A stretch of 64,000 nt of DNA from Amoebidium appalachense (Eukaryota > Ichthyosporea), in the NCBI GenBank assembly GCA_963693365.1, contig CAVNZM010000002.1, positions 3,038,001 through 3,102,000 on the forward strand, written 5' to 3'. This document shows positions 1 to 10,012 of this stretch, piece after piece; position 1 is the first letter of the stretch, and every line of letters begins with the position of its first letter. The notes under the pieces were generated by a model. That model made no database searches. It was not told the origin of the DNA and saw nothing but the letters and a program-made list of their open reading frames with translations. A program made the position numbers and the translations under genes.

Positions 1-171
1 ACCACACACGCGCACGCCCGTGCGCATGCACTCGCGCATGCATAGGCCCATTCCCGTATAGCCACCTGCTGCATTCGCCCTCCCTACACAACTAAAAAAC
101 ACAATTGTACAAGAAAGATACTATAAACAGATTGGAAGGAGCCCACCCTGACCCTGTTTTGTGAAATACAG

Positions 172-366
172 GTGCACGAGTTCAAGATGGAAAAGGGGCA
201 GAAAGACCGCAGCATCAAGAAGAAGGTAGCAGACATTGACAAGAAGATTGCACTCAGCAGCCACAAACTCGAGGAGCTACGGAAGGAATTGAACCACGTG
301 GCACACACCCAGCGCTCACCGGCAAGCCAGCACGCAGCGTCCTTGAGCAGCCTGCTTGAAGACTAA
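172..366 (+). CDS. 3'-terminal exon of an unidentified coiled-coil protein (partial gene)
   Basis: Only the last exon is visible; the gene begins left of the window. A good acceptor (TTTTGTGAAATACAG) ends at 171, and an open frame runs from 172 to TAA at 364-366 (64 codons). The peptide is very charged and predicted helical: a K-rich stretch (KDRSIKKKVADIDKKIA) followed by a heptad-like segment (HKLEELRKEL), then a Ser/Ala/Gln-rich tail ending SLLED. This suggests the C-terminal end of a coiled-coil protein, but no family is recognised. There is no ATG at the start of the open frame, which supports reading it as an internal or terminal exon. The phase at the acceptor cannot be fixed without the upstream exon. 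A chance ORF is possible, though acceptor, frame and composition agree. Confidence 0.5.
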   Translation: MHEFKMEKGQKDRSIKKKVADIDKKIALSSHKLEELRKELNHVAHTQRSPASQHAASLSSLLED

Positions 367-693
367 TTTATCACTAATTAGCCCCAGAGTGACTATATTC
401 CTTATGGTTTCGAAGGGTTGGAATCTCCGCAGTATCAATCTTTGCATCATGGGGTAGAGGCCGGGCCGATTGCTCCGAGGGCTTTCATAGCCGGAGTAGT
501 GTTTTGAAAGGTTTCTTATTCCACTTCTTGCTGTTGCTTAGCTATCTGGTGTTGGTGAGAAGAAAGGTTGGGGGGGGGGGGGGGGGGAGGGGGGGGAGGG
601 GGGAGGGGGGGAGTTGGAAAGGGGTATGTATTGTAGGATTATCAAGCTTGCCATTAAGACGACATGTTTTATGGGCAAAGATATAGTTTTGTC

Positions 694-767
694 AGCAGTA
701 CCAGTATCACTTAGTATTAGACCGCACGACAGCAGTGCCAGTATCACTTAGTATTAGACCGCACGAC
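694..767. repeat. 37-bp tandem duplication
   Basis: Positions 694-730 and 731-767 are the same 37-base unit (ending ACCGCACGAC) with one A/G difference. No protein or RNA function is evident. Confidence 0.9.
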
Positions 768-769
768 AT

Positions 770-796
770 GAACAGTCGACAAGTTTTCGACTGTTC
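770..796. repeat. perfect 10-bp hairpin with 7-nt loop
   Basis: GAACAGTCGA at 770-779 is exactly complementary to TCGACTGTTC at 787-796, with loop CAAGTTT. It starts two bases after the 37-bp duplication ends. Role unknown. Confidence 0.85.
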
Positions 797-1327
797 GAGA
801 TCTTTTGTGTACATTACCCTTTCTCTTAGATAACGTATGATTCTTCCAACGACTGCACCTCACTACGGCAGTATGCTCGGAAGTGTTCTATATGCTGCAC
901 GAAGGGAAAAGCTGTTTTGTTACTACGTGTGTGGAGGTTTTGTTTGAGAACAACTTGCTAGTGGGGCCAAAGTCATGCTCACAAATGTACTTACGTGAAG
1001 AACTTTTAGGCACATCTGTCTGCCTGGGTGCTCGAAATATGATACGCCTCGTGTGTATGAGTATATTTGTTGTTGTTGGGGGAGGAGGGGGAGGGAGGGG
1101 GGTGGGAGGGAGGGAGGAAGATGGAAGGAGGGGTATCAGGGAGCTGGTTGAGAAGAGTTTTGGAAGGTAACAGGGAATAGAGTTCTGGGGATACCGTACG
1201 GCATGTGAGAAACGGTTAGGATGCATTGCGAAGCCACATGGACAGTTTGGAAACACCAGACGTCACAAAACGTGGCAGAAACGTCACACACAACAAGGAA
1301 AGAATGATAACAGCTTTAAAAAGTGGT

Positions 1328-1343
1328 GGTGTTTAAAAACACC
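1328..1343 (-). terminator. histone mRNA 3' stem-loop of H2B
   Basis: On the minus strand, 37 bases past the H2B stop, GGTGTT-TTTA-AACACC forms a 6-bp stem with a 4-nt loop, followed by ACCACC. This is the layout of animal replication-dependent histone mRNA ends bound by SLBP. About 10 bases further, minus-strand TTTTTAAAGCTGTT resembles a purine-rich histone downstream element. The other three histone genes here have the same hairpin. Confidence 0.9.
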
Positions 1344-1380
1344 AGTTGTTGCCGACGCTGTGCAAGTATCGTGCAGATGT

Positions 1381-1755
1381 TTACTTGTTGGAGGTGTATT
1401 TGGTCACGGCCTTGGTGCCCTCAGACACGGCGTGCTTGGCAAGCTCACCAGGAAGGAGCAGGCGCACGGCAGTCTGAATCTCTCGGGAGGAGATGGTGGA
1501 CTTCTTGTTGTAGAGTGCAAGCTTGGAGGCTTCACCAGCAACACGCTCGAAGATGTCGTTCACGAACGAGTTCATGATAGACATAGCCTTCGAGGAAATA
1601 CCGGTATCGGGGTGCACCTGCTTGAGCACCTTGTAGATGTACACGCTGTAGCTCTCCTTTCTCTTCTTCTTCTTCTTGTCGCCCTTCTTAGCGGCGGCGG
1701 CGGCCCCGCCCTCACCGGCTTTCTTCTCGGCCTTCTTTCCTCCCTTAGGCGGCAT
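1381..1755 (-). CDS. H2B: histone H2B
   Basis: Core nucleosomal histone that pairs with H2A in the octamer. The 124-aa protein has a Lys/Ala/Gly-rich N-terminal tail (residues 1-33, [12 protein letters not shown]...) followed by the H2B fold: [20 protein letters not shown] (alpha1), [23 protein letters not shown] (alpha2), and the alpha3/alphaC region through [26 protein letters not shown]. It ends TSNK. Start choice: the open frame extends to an upstream ATG at 1798-1800, but H2B proteins begin MPPK and the TATA box is close to that upstream ATG, so the ATG at 1753-1755 is used. Intronless. It was originally divergent with H3 at 4931; a LINE now lies between them. The mRNA end is the hairpin at 1328-1343. 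The site homologous to the ubiquitinated Lys near the C-terminus (AVTKYTS) is present. Confidence 0.97.
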   Translation of the reverse strand: MPPKGGKKAEKKAGEGGAAAAAKKGDKKKKKRKESYSVYIYKVLKQVHPDTGISSKAMSIMNSFVNDIFERVAGEASKLALYNKKSTISSREIQTAVRLLLPGELAKHAVSEGTKAVTKYTSNK

Positions 1756-1813
1756 GTTTGCGATTTCTTCGGGCTTGAGACGGTCAACTGAATGGGCCAA
1801 AGCTCATGGCTAG

Positions 1814-1925
1814 TTTATATACAGAGAGTGGCGATCGGTTTGATAAAAAGCAGCTTTTACCATTGGCTGAAGCTCGGCTGAAGAAAAGATCGGGTAGCTG
1901 ATTGGTTTCTCCAGAGAGGGGTAAA
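1814..1925 (-). promoter_or_regulatory. H2B promoter: TATA box, two CCAAT boxes, TTTACCCC element
   Basis: Reading the minus strand towards H2B: TTTACCCCTCTC (1914-1925), CCAAT at 1901-1905, CCAAT at 1862-1866, then TATATAAA at 1814-1821, about 60 bases before the ATG. The TTTACCCCTCTC word recurs in the H3 promoter (4830-4841) in the matching orientation. This suggests the two genes once shared a compact bidirectional promoter. Confidence 0.75.
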
Positions 1926-4466
1926 TCCCAGGCACACAGGTCATTCTGTTATCCCACCTTTCGCCTCCGTCTATCCCAGCTTAAGTCACAGTGGGGTAGA
2001 GTTGATGTATGTGTATGCTATGCTACGAAACACCCTATATATATGCGCCTATTAGAATCTGCACAAGCCAGGCCAGATTCACATCTCGTACTAGATACAT
2101 GCACTAACTTTATTGTTGATGATTTGATAGATCTCGGTGATTATGCTGGCGGTGGTAGGAAGGAATATCCCGATGCTCTCTTGTTACCAAACACCACTCC
2201 CGCTAGACTAGGTGAACCCCTGTCTCAAAAGGAAAGCTTGCGCCGGCTTGCTAGTATGAATCGATTTGGCCCCCCTGCTCGTATTATTGGTGATACCACT
2301 GGAGACCCCGTCATAGACTCTGATAAGTATTTCTCGGAACTGTTTAAAGATAGGACCCCCGCTCAGAAACCTATTGTGTGGCCTGTAGACCCATCTATCC
2401 CCATAGAATCGATCCTCCCCTTTTTCAGTCCCGATGCCATATGGTCTGTGATATCTAGTTATAGCTCTAGTAAGTCTTGTGGACCTGATGGACTCCCTGC
2501 TGGGTTTCTTAAAATCCTTGTTCCCTCCTACCCACAAAAGGAAAGTGATCGTGCTATTAAACCTGATCTTACTATCATGTTAAGCTCTCTCTTTTCTTGG
2601 TGTGTTAAATGTGGACATGTCCCGTCATCTTGGTTAGATACCTTAGTGATCCCCATAGTTAAGAAGGACTCTGAGGGCCCCATATCATCCTTTCGCCCCA
2701 TTACACTAACCCAGGTTGTTCGTAGATTCTTTGAAGCTTGCTTACTTAGGTTATTTGCACATCACCCTAGGTTTCAATCTATTCTTCACATACACCCATG
2801 CCAATCCGCTTTTCGTAAAAACAATTCATGTTATGTTCAAATAATGGCACTGCACGATTCTATGCAAGTTGGTGCACAATATGTTGGCTTTATTGATTGG
2901 AAAACTGCTTACGATTCTGTCTCCCCTGGTCTCCTATGGGAAAAGCTTGCTGCACGGGGTGTACCACACTGCATTGGTGTTCTGTTAGAAGCACTCTTGT
3001 CTCAAACCTATGGTAGAGCTGTGGTTAATGGGCATCTTTCATATGGTTTTGCTCGTACTAGAGGTCTCTTGCAGGGTTCATTGCTTAGCCCCTTTTTGTT
3101 TAACCTATTTATAGATGATTTGGCTGTCAAGATTTACGCCGAAAACGATGACCCTATTAATAACTTTCCGCCTGCACTTCTCTATGCTGATGATCTGTCC
3201 CTCCTTGCCCGTACCCCTAGACGCCTGCAAAGATTGTTCGATGTAGTGTCAGAGTGGTGCAAGGCAAACCTTATGATCCTTAACATAGACAAATGTGGTG
3301 TTCTTGTACCTGATATAGCTAACAATTTACACACATTTACATTATCATCTAAACCTGTACCTATAGTTCCAGAATACAAATATCTTGGTGTTCCGGTTGA
3401 TTCTGTTGGTGTTATGTTTCCCCATATGGTCGAAAAGAGGGTAGAGTTGGCTCGTAAGCGGTTAGCTTTCTTCTCGGCTAATATTTTTAAAGACACACCC
3501 CTCCATCCTTCTATTAGACTTACATTTATTCGCACTTTTGTCTTCCCGGCATGTGAATATGGTTTACCCCTTCTCGCCGCTTGGATCAAGAAAGAGAGAA
3601 CTAGAGCGCTTAAACCCTTGGCAAATTTCCTTGAAGCAGAAGTTGCCTCCTTTCTATCTAACAACTGTTGTAAACCTGGGCCTGTAACGCTCTCGATATA
3701 TGGTCTGGTCCCAATAGCTGCTAGAGTATCCTATCTCGCGCTGAAATTCAATAAGCACATAAGCCGCTTAAAGAAGTATTTGCCCTCCCACCCTCTCTTC
3801 TCTATCCGACCTGTCCCCTCCTCACCTCTCCCCTCTTTCCTCCCCTCTCTCTCCCCTTCTCCCCTGGGCACAAATACAAATAAACCCCGCAATAGTGTGT
3901 GTGTGACTTTGGACTGCCACTTACTTATTAAACATGTACACAATCACAAGATAATCACGCAATATAACAAATGGAAAAAGATACCACACGACACTAGACC
4001 CGATGAAAGCATACACCTTGAAAAACTAAGCCTTATGTCTCGTTTTATATATACTGACCGCCTCAACCATATTGCCAAATATGGCACTCGCAAGTGTATA
4101 ACACCTAAATACATATTACCTTCCTGTAGAACTGGTCTTTCTCTAGCTGATGGTATTATTGATCAATTACCACGCTTTTACTGTACACGTGCTATACAGT
4201 GGAGATCTAATAAGTATAAGGTGGCATCATTTGCATGCCCAAACAACACACACACACACCAGTTTAACCGGTCATGTATCGCCAAATGTAGTTTGATAGA
4301 CCACATAATACCGCAACACACACACGTCACATTCACAACAGACACCCAGAAAGATAGCCTACCTGTAAATTACAACATCCTTGATTTTATACTAAACACG
4401 CGTAACTACGACCTGTTTATTAGATGTATTGATTGGCTTGAGAAACACATCACTACAAAATTATAG
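1902..4466 (+). CDS. LINE reverse transcriptase ORF (N-terminally truncated)
   Basis: Non-LTR reverse transcriptase that would copy element RNA at a nicked target. The 854-codon open frame shows RT signatures in order: a finger region SCGPDGLPAGFLK (about residue 190), SSFRPITL (about 265), motif A FIDWKTAYDSV (about 330) with catalytic Asp, GLLQGSLLSPFLFNLFIDDL (motif B/C lead-in), the YADD catalytic box (about 428), LNIDKCGVL, and thumb YKYLGVPVD. The C-terminal ~200 residues are Cys/His-containing (ACPNNTHTHQFNRSC) and could be a small zinc-binding module. No endonuclease or RNase H domain is present. The true element start is unknown: the first codons come from flanking H2B promoter DNA (the frame opens at a TTG) and should not be counted as protein. 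No internal stop or frameshift, so the copy is young or maintained; copy 2 is broken. Confidence 0.85.
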   Translation: MVSPERGKSQAHRSFCYPTFRLRLSQLKSQWGRVDVCVCYATKHPIYMRLLESAQARPDSHLVLDTCTNFIVDDLIDLGDYAGGGRKEYPDALLLPNTTPARLGEPLSQKESLRRLASMNRFGPPARIIGDTTGDPVIDSDKYFSELFKDRTPAQKPIVWPVDPSIPIESILPFFSPDAIWSVISSYSSSKSCGPDGLPAGFLKILVPSYPQKESDRAIKPDLTIMLSSLFSWCVKCGHVPSSWLDTLVIPIVKKDSEGPISSFRPITLTQVVRRFFEACLLRLFAHHPRFQSILHIHPCQSAFRKNNSCYVQIMALHDSMQVGAQYVGFIDWKTAYDSVSPGLLWEKLAARGVPHCIGVLLEALLSQTYGRAVVNGHLSYGFARTRGLLQGSLLSPFLFNLFIDDLAVKIYAENDDPINNFPPALLYADDLSLLARTPRRLQRLFDVVSEWCKANLMILNIDKCGVLVPDIANNLHTFTLSSKPVPIVPEYKYLGVPVDSVGVMFPHMVEKRVELARKRLAFFSANIFKDTPLHPSIRLTFIRTFVFPACEYGLPLLAAWIKKERTRALKPLANFLEAEVASFLSNNCCKPGPVTLSIYGLVPIAARVSYLALKFNKHISRLKKYLPSHPLFSIRPVPSSPLPSFLPSLSPSPLGTNTNKPRNSVCVTLDCHLLIKHVHNHKIITQYNKWKKIPHDTRPDESIHLEKLSLMSRFIYTDRLNHIAKYGTRKCITPKYILPSCRTGLSLADGIIDQLPRFYCTRAIQWRSNKYKVASFACPNNTHTHQFNRSCIAKCSLIDHIIPQHTHVTFTTDTQKDSLPVNYNILDFILNTRNYDLFIRCIDWLEKHITTKL

Positions 4467-4468
4467 CG

Positions 4469-4539
<71 letters not shown>

Positions 4540-4571
4540 CCAGCTGATACCGAGTGTCCCGAGGGGAGCCC

Positions 4572-4631
<60 letters not shown>

Positions 4632-4827
4632 GGGGAACCCCAACTAATTGATTTCTCCTTGTAGTCTTTATGGTGTCTCGTAGAGAAAGTAAACCCTGAT
4701 ATATAGTCACCACCCGACATCTATGTACGTGATCATGATATACCGCTGAGGGGATATTCCGAGCAAACCCCCCCCCCCCCATACCTGAGACTGGTTCTCT
4801 TTGCCTCGAGTAAACAGCGTAAACCCC
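1926..4827 (+). mobile_element. 5'-truncated non-LTR (LINE) retrotransposon, copy 1
   Basis: A LINE body inserted between H2B and H3. It contains an intact reverse transcriptase/C-terminal ORF but no endonuclease region upstream, so it is 5' truncated; the left junction is uncertain. Comparison with copy 2 (52542-54207, minus strand) defines the 3' end. Homology continues past the stop codon through an (AC)n tract, a short unique word, poly-A (4576-4630) and a further ~195 bp, ending in GTAAACAGCGTAAACCCC at 4827. The poly-A is therefore internal and not the terminal tail. The H3 promoter element begins three bases later. Confidence 0.8.
4472..4630 (+). repeat. (CA)n plus poly-A inside the LINE 3' UTR
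   Basis: (CA)n occupies about 4472-4538, followed by a 38-bp unique word and 55 A residues at 4576-4630. The same arrangement occurs in inverse orientation in copy 2, with a much longer (TG)n at 52792-52951 and a short interrupted poly-T. The two copies have thus kept the simple repeats at very different lengths. Confidence 0.9.
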
Positions 4828-4829
4828 CT

Positions 4830-5341
<512 letters not shown>

Positions 5342-5379
5342 GTGCATTGCCCACATTTATGCTTATTAGGCATAATACT

Positions 5380-5415
5380 GGTGTTTTTAAGCACCACCCT
5401 TTTTCAAAGAACTTG
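5380..5415 (+). terminator. histone mRNA 3' stem-loop of H3 with HDE-like motif
   Basis: GGTGTT-TTTA-AGCACC at 5380-5395, 39 bases past the stop, is a 6-bp stem with one G.U pair and a 4-nt loop, followed by ACCC. TTTTTCAAAGAACTTG follows about 5 bases later (about 5400-5415) and resembles a U7-type histone downstream element. Confidence 0.88.
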
Positions 5416-6543
5416 CTCATGCACTACCAACCCAGCCCGAGCCCATATTTGGTACCCTCCCCTCCTCGTCGAACCTTCCCAACCCCTGCACTAAGCCGAT
5501 TTTCCTCTTTAGATAACTAGATTGTACGTGTGCGCTTTTATAGATGGTATCCCGTTTTCAATACTGTAACAGCAGGGTTTCAGTGCATTATTCCGTCACG
5601 AGCTTTGCGCTCGCTTAGCAAACTTTTTTAGGGTTGTGTGTCAGGCGCATCCTAAACCAGGAGCTCGAGCACTTTGGACTTGTTTATACTTAGTCTTTAT
5701 GTCTGTGTACGTGTTTGTACCCATATATTTGCGTGTGTTTGTGTATGTGCATGACATGGTATGATGCATGTGTGTTCCTATGTGTACTTACATGGTGTGT
5801 TGTGTGCGTGGGGCCTGCGTACGCGTGCATGCCTGGCTGCCCAACTTGTGTGCCACACTTGCACACGTGTGTGGGTACGTACCTGTATACGTGTGTGTGT
5901 GCGCGCGCGTGCATGCCCATGTGTGTGCACTGCGCATGCAGTGCTTTTAGTTTGTGCTTGTGAGTGTGTCATGACATGTCTATTGTACGTGGCTTTGGGC
6001 CCTAGGAATTCTTCGTTTGCCACAAGATGTCCTGTGTATTCTTCATGTTTGTCACGGTGGTATGCTCGTTTATGTTTTTGATATATCCCGTACTCATACA
6101 AACCCCCAGCACAAAAAATTCAACCCAACCCGTTCATATCCGAGAGCCTGTCCAACAGACTTGGGCTGGGGCCGGTTTACACATGCCACAGGGTCAGTTC
6201 AAGCATGGGCAGTAGGAGAATGCTGTCCGTTTTAGGGAACGAGGAGTGGGGGGCTCTCGGAGGGAAACGGGGGCCCAACCTGAGAAGCTGGAAGAGGACC
6301 ATCGGCCTGCGGACGGCTAAGTCGTTCTTCCACACATGCATACATATATATGTGTAGAGGTGGTCCGATCCTGACATTCTATAAGATGGCAGAAACCCAG
6401 TTGGGTCATGCACACATGTATCACCTATATATTATTAGCCTGCAGCGCAGTTTTTCAATCGCCAATACTTCACATCTTTCAGTTAAATAAATTGTCAAAA
6501 GAAGGAAAAAAAAAAAGCTTTGTGCATCTATGCGCATATGCCC

Positions 6544-6617
6544 TGATGATACCGATAGTCAGTCTAATTAGTATTGTATTCGACAATTCTTCTCCCCCCC
6601 CCCCCCCCCCCTCCTTA

Positions 6618-6671
<54 letters not shown>

Positions 6672-7017
6672 CATGTGTGTGCACATGTACGGCGGGGTGG
6701 GCCACTGGGCACGTACAGTGCATCAAATCTATGGCATTTGGGGGGGGGAAGGGGGGGGGGGGGGGGGGGGAGGGGATAAGGAAAACGTTTATTAAACGAA
6801 ACAAAACGATAAGGCAAAGCTGACACTTTCTGGAACTCAGTCCCAGCCTTTTGGCCAACCGTCATCCCAGTCCAGCCACAGCCAATGTCATGTATATATT
6901 TACGGCCTTTCGCTATATATGTCGCCAAGAAAACAATTCGGTGTTTGATTGTGGGACAAGATTTGATGCACTGTACGTGCCCAGTGGCCCACCCCGCCGT
7001 ACATGTGCACACACATG

Positions 7018-7073
<56 letters not shown>

Positions 7074-7146
7074 AAAAGGAGGGGGGGGGGGGGGGGAGAA
7101 GAATTGTCGAATACAATACTAATTAGACTGACTATCGGTATCATCA
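6544..7146. repeat. foldback element: long inverted repeat, ~188-bp arms
   Basis: The left arm (6544-6730) reads TGATGATACCGATAG ... CATCAAATCT, and the right arm (6959-7146) is its reverse complement, apart from length differences in the poly-C/poly-G, poly-T/poly-A and (TG)n/(CA)n runs within the arms. A 228-bp unrelated spacer (6731-6958) contains a second G-rich tract. There are no ORFs with a transposase signature. Confidence 0.85.
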
Positions 7147-7314
7147 GTCTTTGTGTGCATATCAGCGCTGTAGAGTGCGCGCTCCGGCTTCCTCGTGCCA
7201 TGCACCCCATGATGGCTTTTAATTAATATGTCTTTTTTCAAGTCCATCTACGTGGTCGGTTTTATAAAAGGGTGTGTGAGGACACACGCAGACAAACCAA
7301 CAACTCCATTCTGG

Positions 7315-7399
7315 CAATGAATAACGCCGGCATTATTCATTGCACACGTAGGGCCTACCATGCTGCAGGCGCCTGCAGCATGGTAGGCCCTACGTGTGC
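7315..7399. repeat. two adjoining palindromes, one perfect 58-bp
   Basis: 7342-7399 is a perfect palindrome (29-bp arms, no spacer, centre between 7370 and 7371). It abuts and shares one base with 7315-7342, a 28-bp palindrome with a single mismatch. Both could extrude as cruciforms. Confidence 0.9.
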
Positions 7400-7812
7400 G
7401 CATAAAACCGCAAGTGTGCAGGCTGAAAATCAGCCGTATGCACCTGGCCGCAGGCGTGCACTCTGAGCTGACAGTAATAGAAAAAAAAAGCTGAGTGTAT
7501 CATGTATTCCGATCCTCAGCCCTTCTGCCGTCTGCAACACTGCTGTACGCATGCCGCGCGCAGTGTGCATCTGAAAGTCTAGTGTTACATTCACCAAAGA
7601 TTTTAAGCCGCCGATCCTGTGGGGGTGGCGCATGCACGGGAGATATTACTGTGCCGGAGATGGCCACCGGAGCCCAGGCTCTGTGTCAAGTGTGCGTGTA
7701 TGTTTTGTTTTGTGTGCGTGTGCGCGCATATTTTTCTTTTTTGTTGTGTGTGCCATGGGAAGGGGAAGGGGGGGGAGGGGAGGGGGAGGGGGAAAGGGGG
7801 GGGGGAGGGGAA

Positions 7813-7879
<67 letters not shown>
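7813..7879 (+). repeat. 67-base uninterrupted poly-G
   Basis: The longest G homopolymer in the window, embedded in G-rich sequence (about 7758-7892). Similar G or C runs of 50 or more occur at 17109-17162 and 50437-50486. Length should be treated as approximate because homopolymers are error-prone. Confidence 0.85.
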
Positions 7880-7882
<3 letters not shown>

Positions 7883-8616
7883 GGGGGGGGGGATTCTGGG
7901 TCGTGCCTGAACTTATACTCGCTGGTCACCCTAAGCCTTTTTGAATCGACTGCTATGGAAGGCACACAAATAATTTGTGTGAGATGGGACCTCTCCCGTA
8001 TGTGTGTGTGTGTGGTTCATGTATGTGTGCATGCCACGCTGTCGTAAACACCAAAACGTGCGACCATGTGTTGGGAACTCGCCGATAGACAACTCTATGT
8101 CTACGTGCCTAGAAAACCCGCCTTCACCCCTCCTTCTCCCCCCCCCCCCGCCTACCTCAGCCCGACCGTGTGCTCACAAAAGCATACCTGCATAACCGTG
8201 CACGTCTATTTGTCTTGAAATGCAAGCATGATGTTGCAAGAACACGCAACCTGGGGCATATGCATGGAGAGCCAAAGATCATGAACTCAAACTCAAGGTC
8301 GGGCCAAACGTGGCAGACCGGCCTTGCACTTCAGCTTTCGAGAGGGGTTCATGATCCGCATACAAAACTTGGGAATTCTTTAGGTATGGGAGAATGCATC
8401 AGGGGAGAATAAGAGAAAGAAAACAAGCATCAACGAAAGACTTTCATGCATAAATTTTAGTACTTGGACGAGTGAGGGTTCAGATTATGAAAAGCGAGTA
8501 GTCCAATAGCAACAGGCTTGATATCGTTCGGTTTACGTTTCATAAAAACTGTGATAAAGGAAGCAAACCACAGCAGAACAAAATGGCAATAGAGTTATAG
8601 CACAAGAAAGAGAGCA

Positions 8617-8656
8617 TGGCAAACCCTTTGAGAGGTGGGTGGTGTTGAAAAACACC
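8617..8656 (-). terminator. histone mRNA 3' stem-loop of H4 with HDE-like motif
   Basis: On the minus strand GGTGTT-TTTC-AACACC occupies 8641-8656, 50 bases past the H4 stop, followed by ACCCACC and then TCTCAAAGGGTTTG (about 8620-8633), the HDE-like motif. Confidence 0.88.
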
Positions 8657-8706
8657 TTTTTGTCTTAGGCTGTTTGGCCAAACCCTTTCTTGGGGGTAAA
8701 GGGCAC

Positions 8707-9747
<1,041 letters not shown>

Positions 9748-9789
9748 ATGTGTGCGTGTGGTTCCAGCGCTACACCACAAGCGAAAAAT

Positions 9790-9870
9790 GGTGTTTATGA
9801 ACACCACCACCTTTTCAAAGAGTTATTGTTCTCCCTTGTGCCCAAAGAGTTATTGTTCTCCCTTGTGCCC
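9790..9870 (+). terminator. histone mRNA 3' stem-loop of H2A with duplicated HDE-like motif
   Basis: GGTGTT-TATG-AACACC at 9790-9805 is a perfect 6-bp stem, followed by ACCACC and CTTTTCAAAGAGTTATTG. The 27-base unit beginning AAAGAGTTATTG occurs twice in exact tandem (9817-9843 and 9844-9870), so the putative U7-pairing site is doubled. Confidence 0.88.
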
Positions 9871-10012
9871 TTGTCCAAAATTTTGTGTTGGGTTTCAGAA
9901 TCGTGTATTTATGGGATATTTTTTCAGAGGTGTTTGCGCAAACGCCCGAGTGACCAACTGTCAGTCGTTCTACCTACCCGGCTTCTAATATTCGTCGTAA
10001 CGTAACTTGAAG

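Larger units (their letters stand above)
367..1327. other. intergenic region with poly-G tracts, no gene seen
   Basis: This lies between the exon ending at 366 and the H2B 3' hairpin. It holds G-rich tracts at about 569-613 and 1078-1110, the 37-bp duplication at 694-767 and the hairpin at 770-796. Open frames here owe their length to G-runs and show no coding features. Confidence 0.6.
5416..8616. other. H3-H4 intergenic region, repeat-rich, no gene seen
   Basis: It contains TG-rich simple sequence (about 5700-5970), a 188-bp-arm inverted repeat (6544-7146), two adjoining palindromes (7315-7399), a 67-base G run (7813-7879) and short TG tracts near 8000. Open frames are low-complexity translations of these. 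No histone-like or other family match was recognised on either strand. Confidence 0.6.

Noticed and set aside
1360-1791. Antisense ORF over H2B (and similar antisense ORFs over H3, H2A, PL6 and the oxygenase)
   Set aside because: Shadows of real, conserved genes on the other strand.
1756-1800. A 15-residue N-terminal extension of H2B starting at 1800
   Set aside because: The H2B family starts MPPK; the upstream ATG is only about 14 bases from the TATA box and would lie at or before the transcription start.
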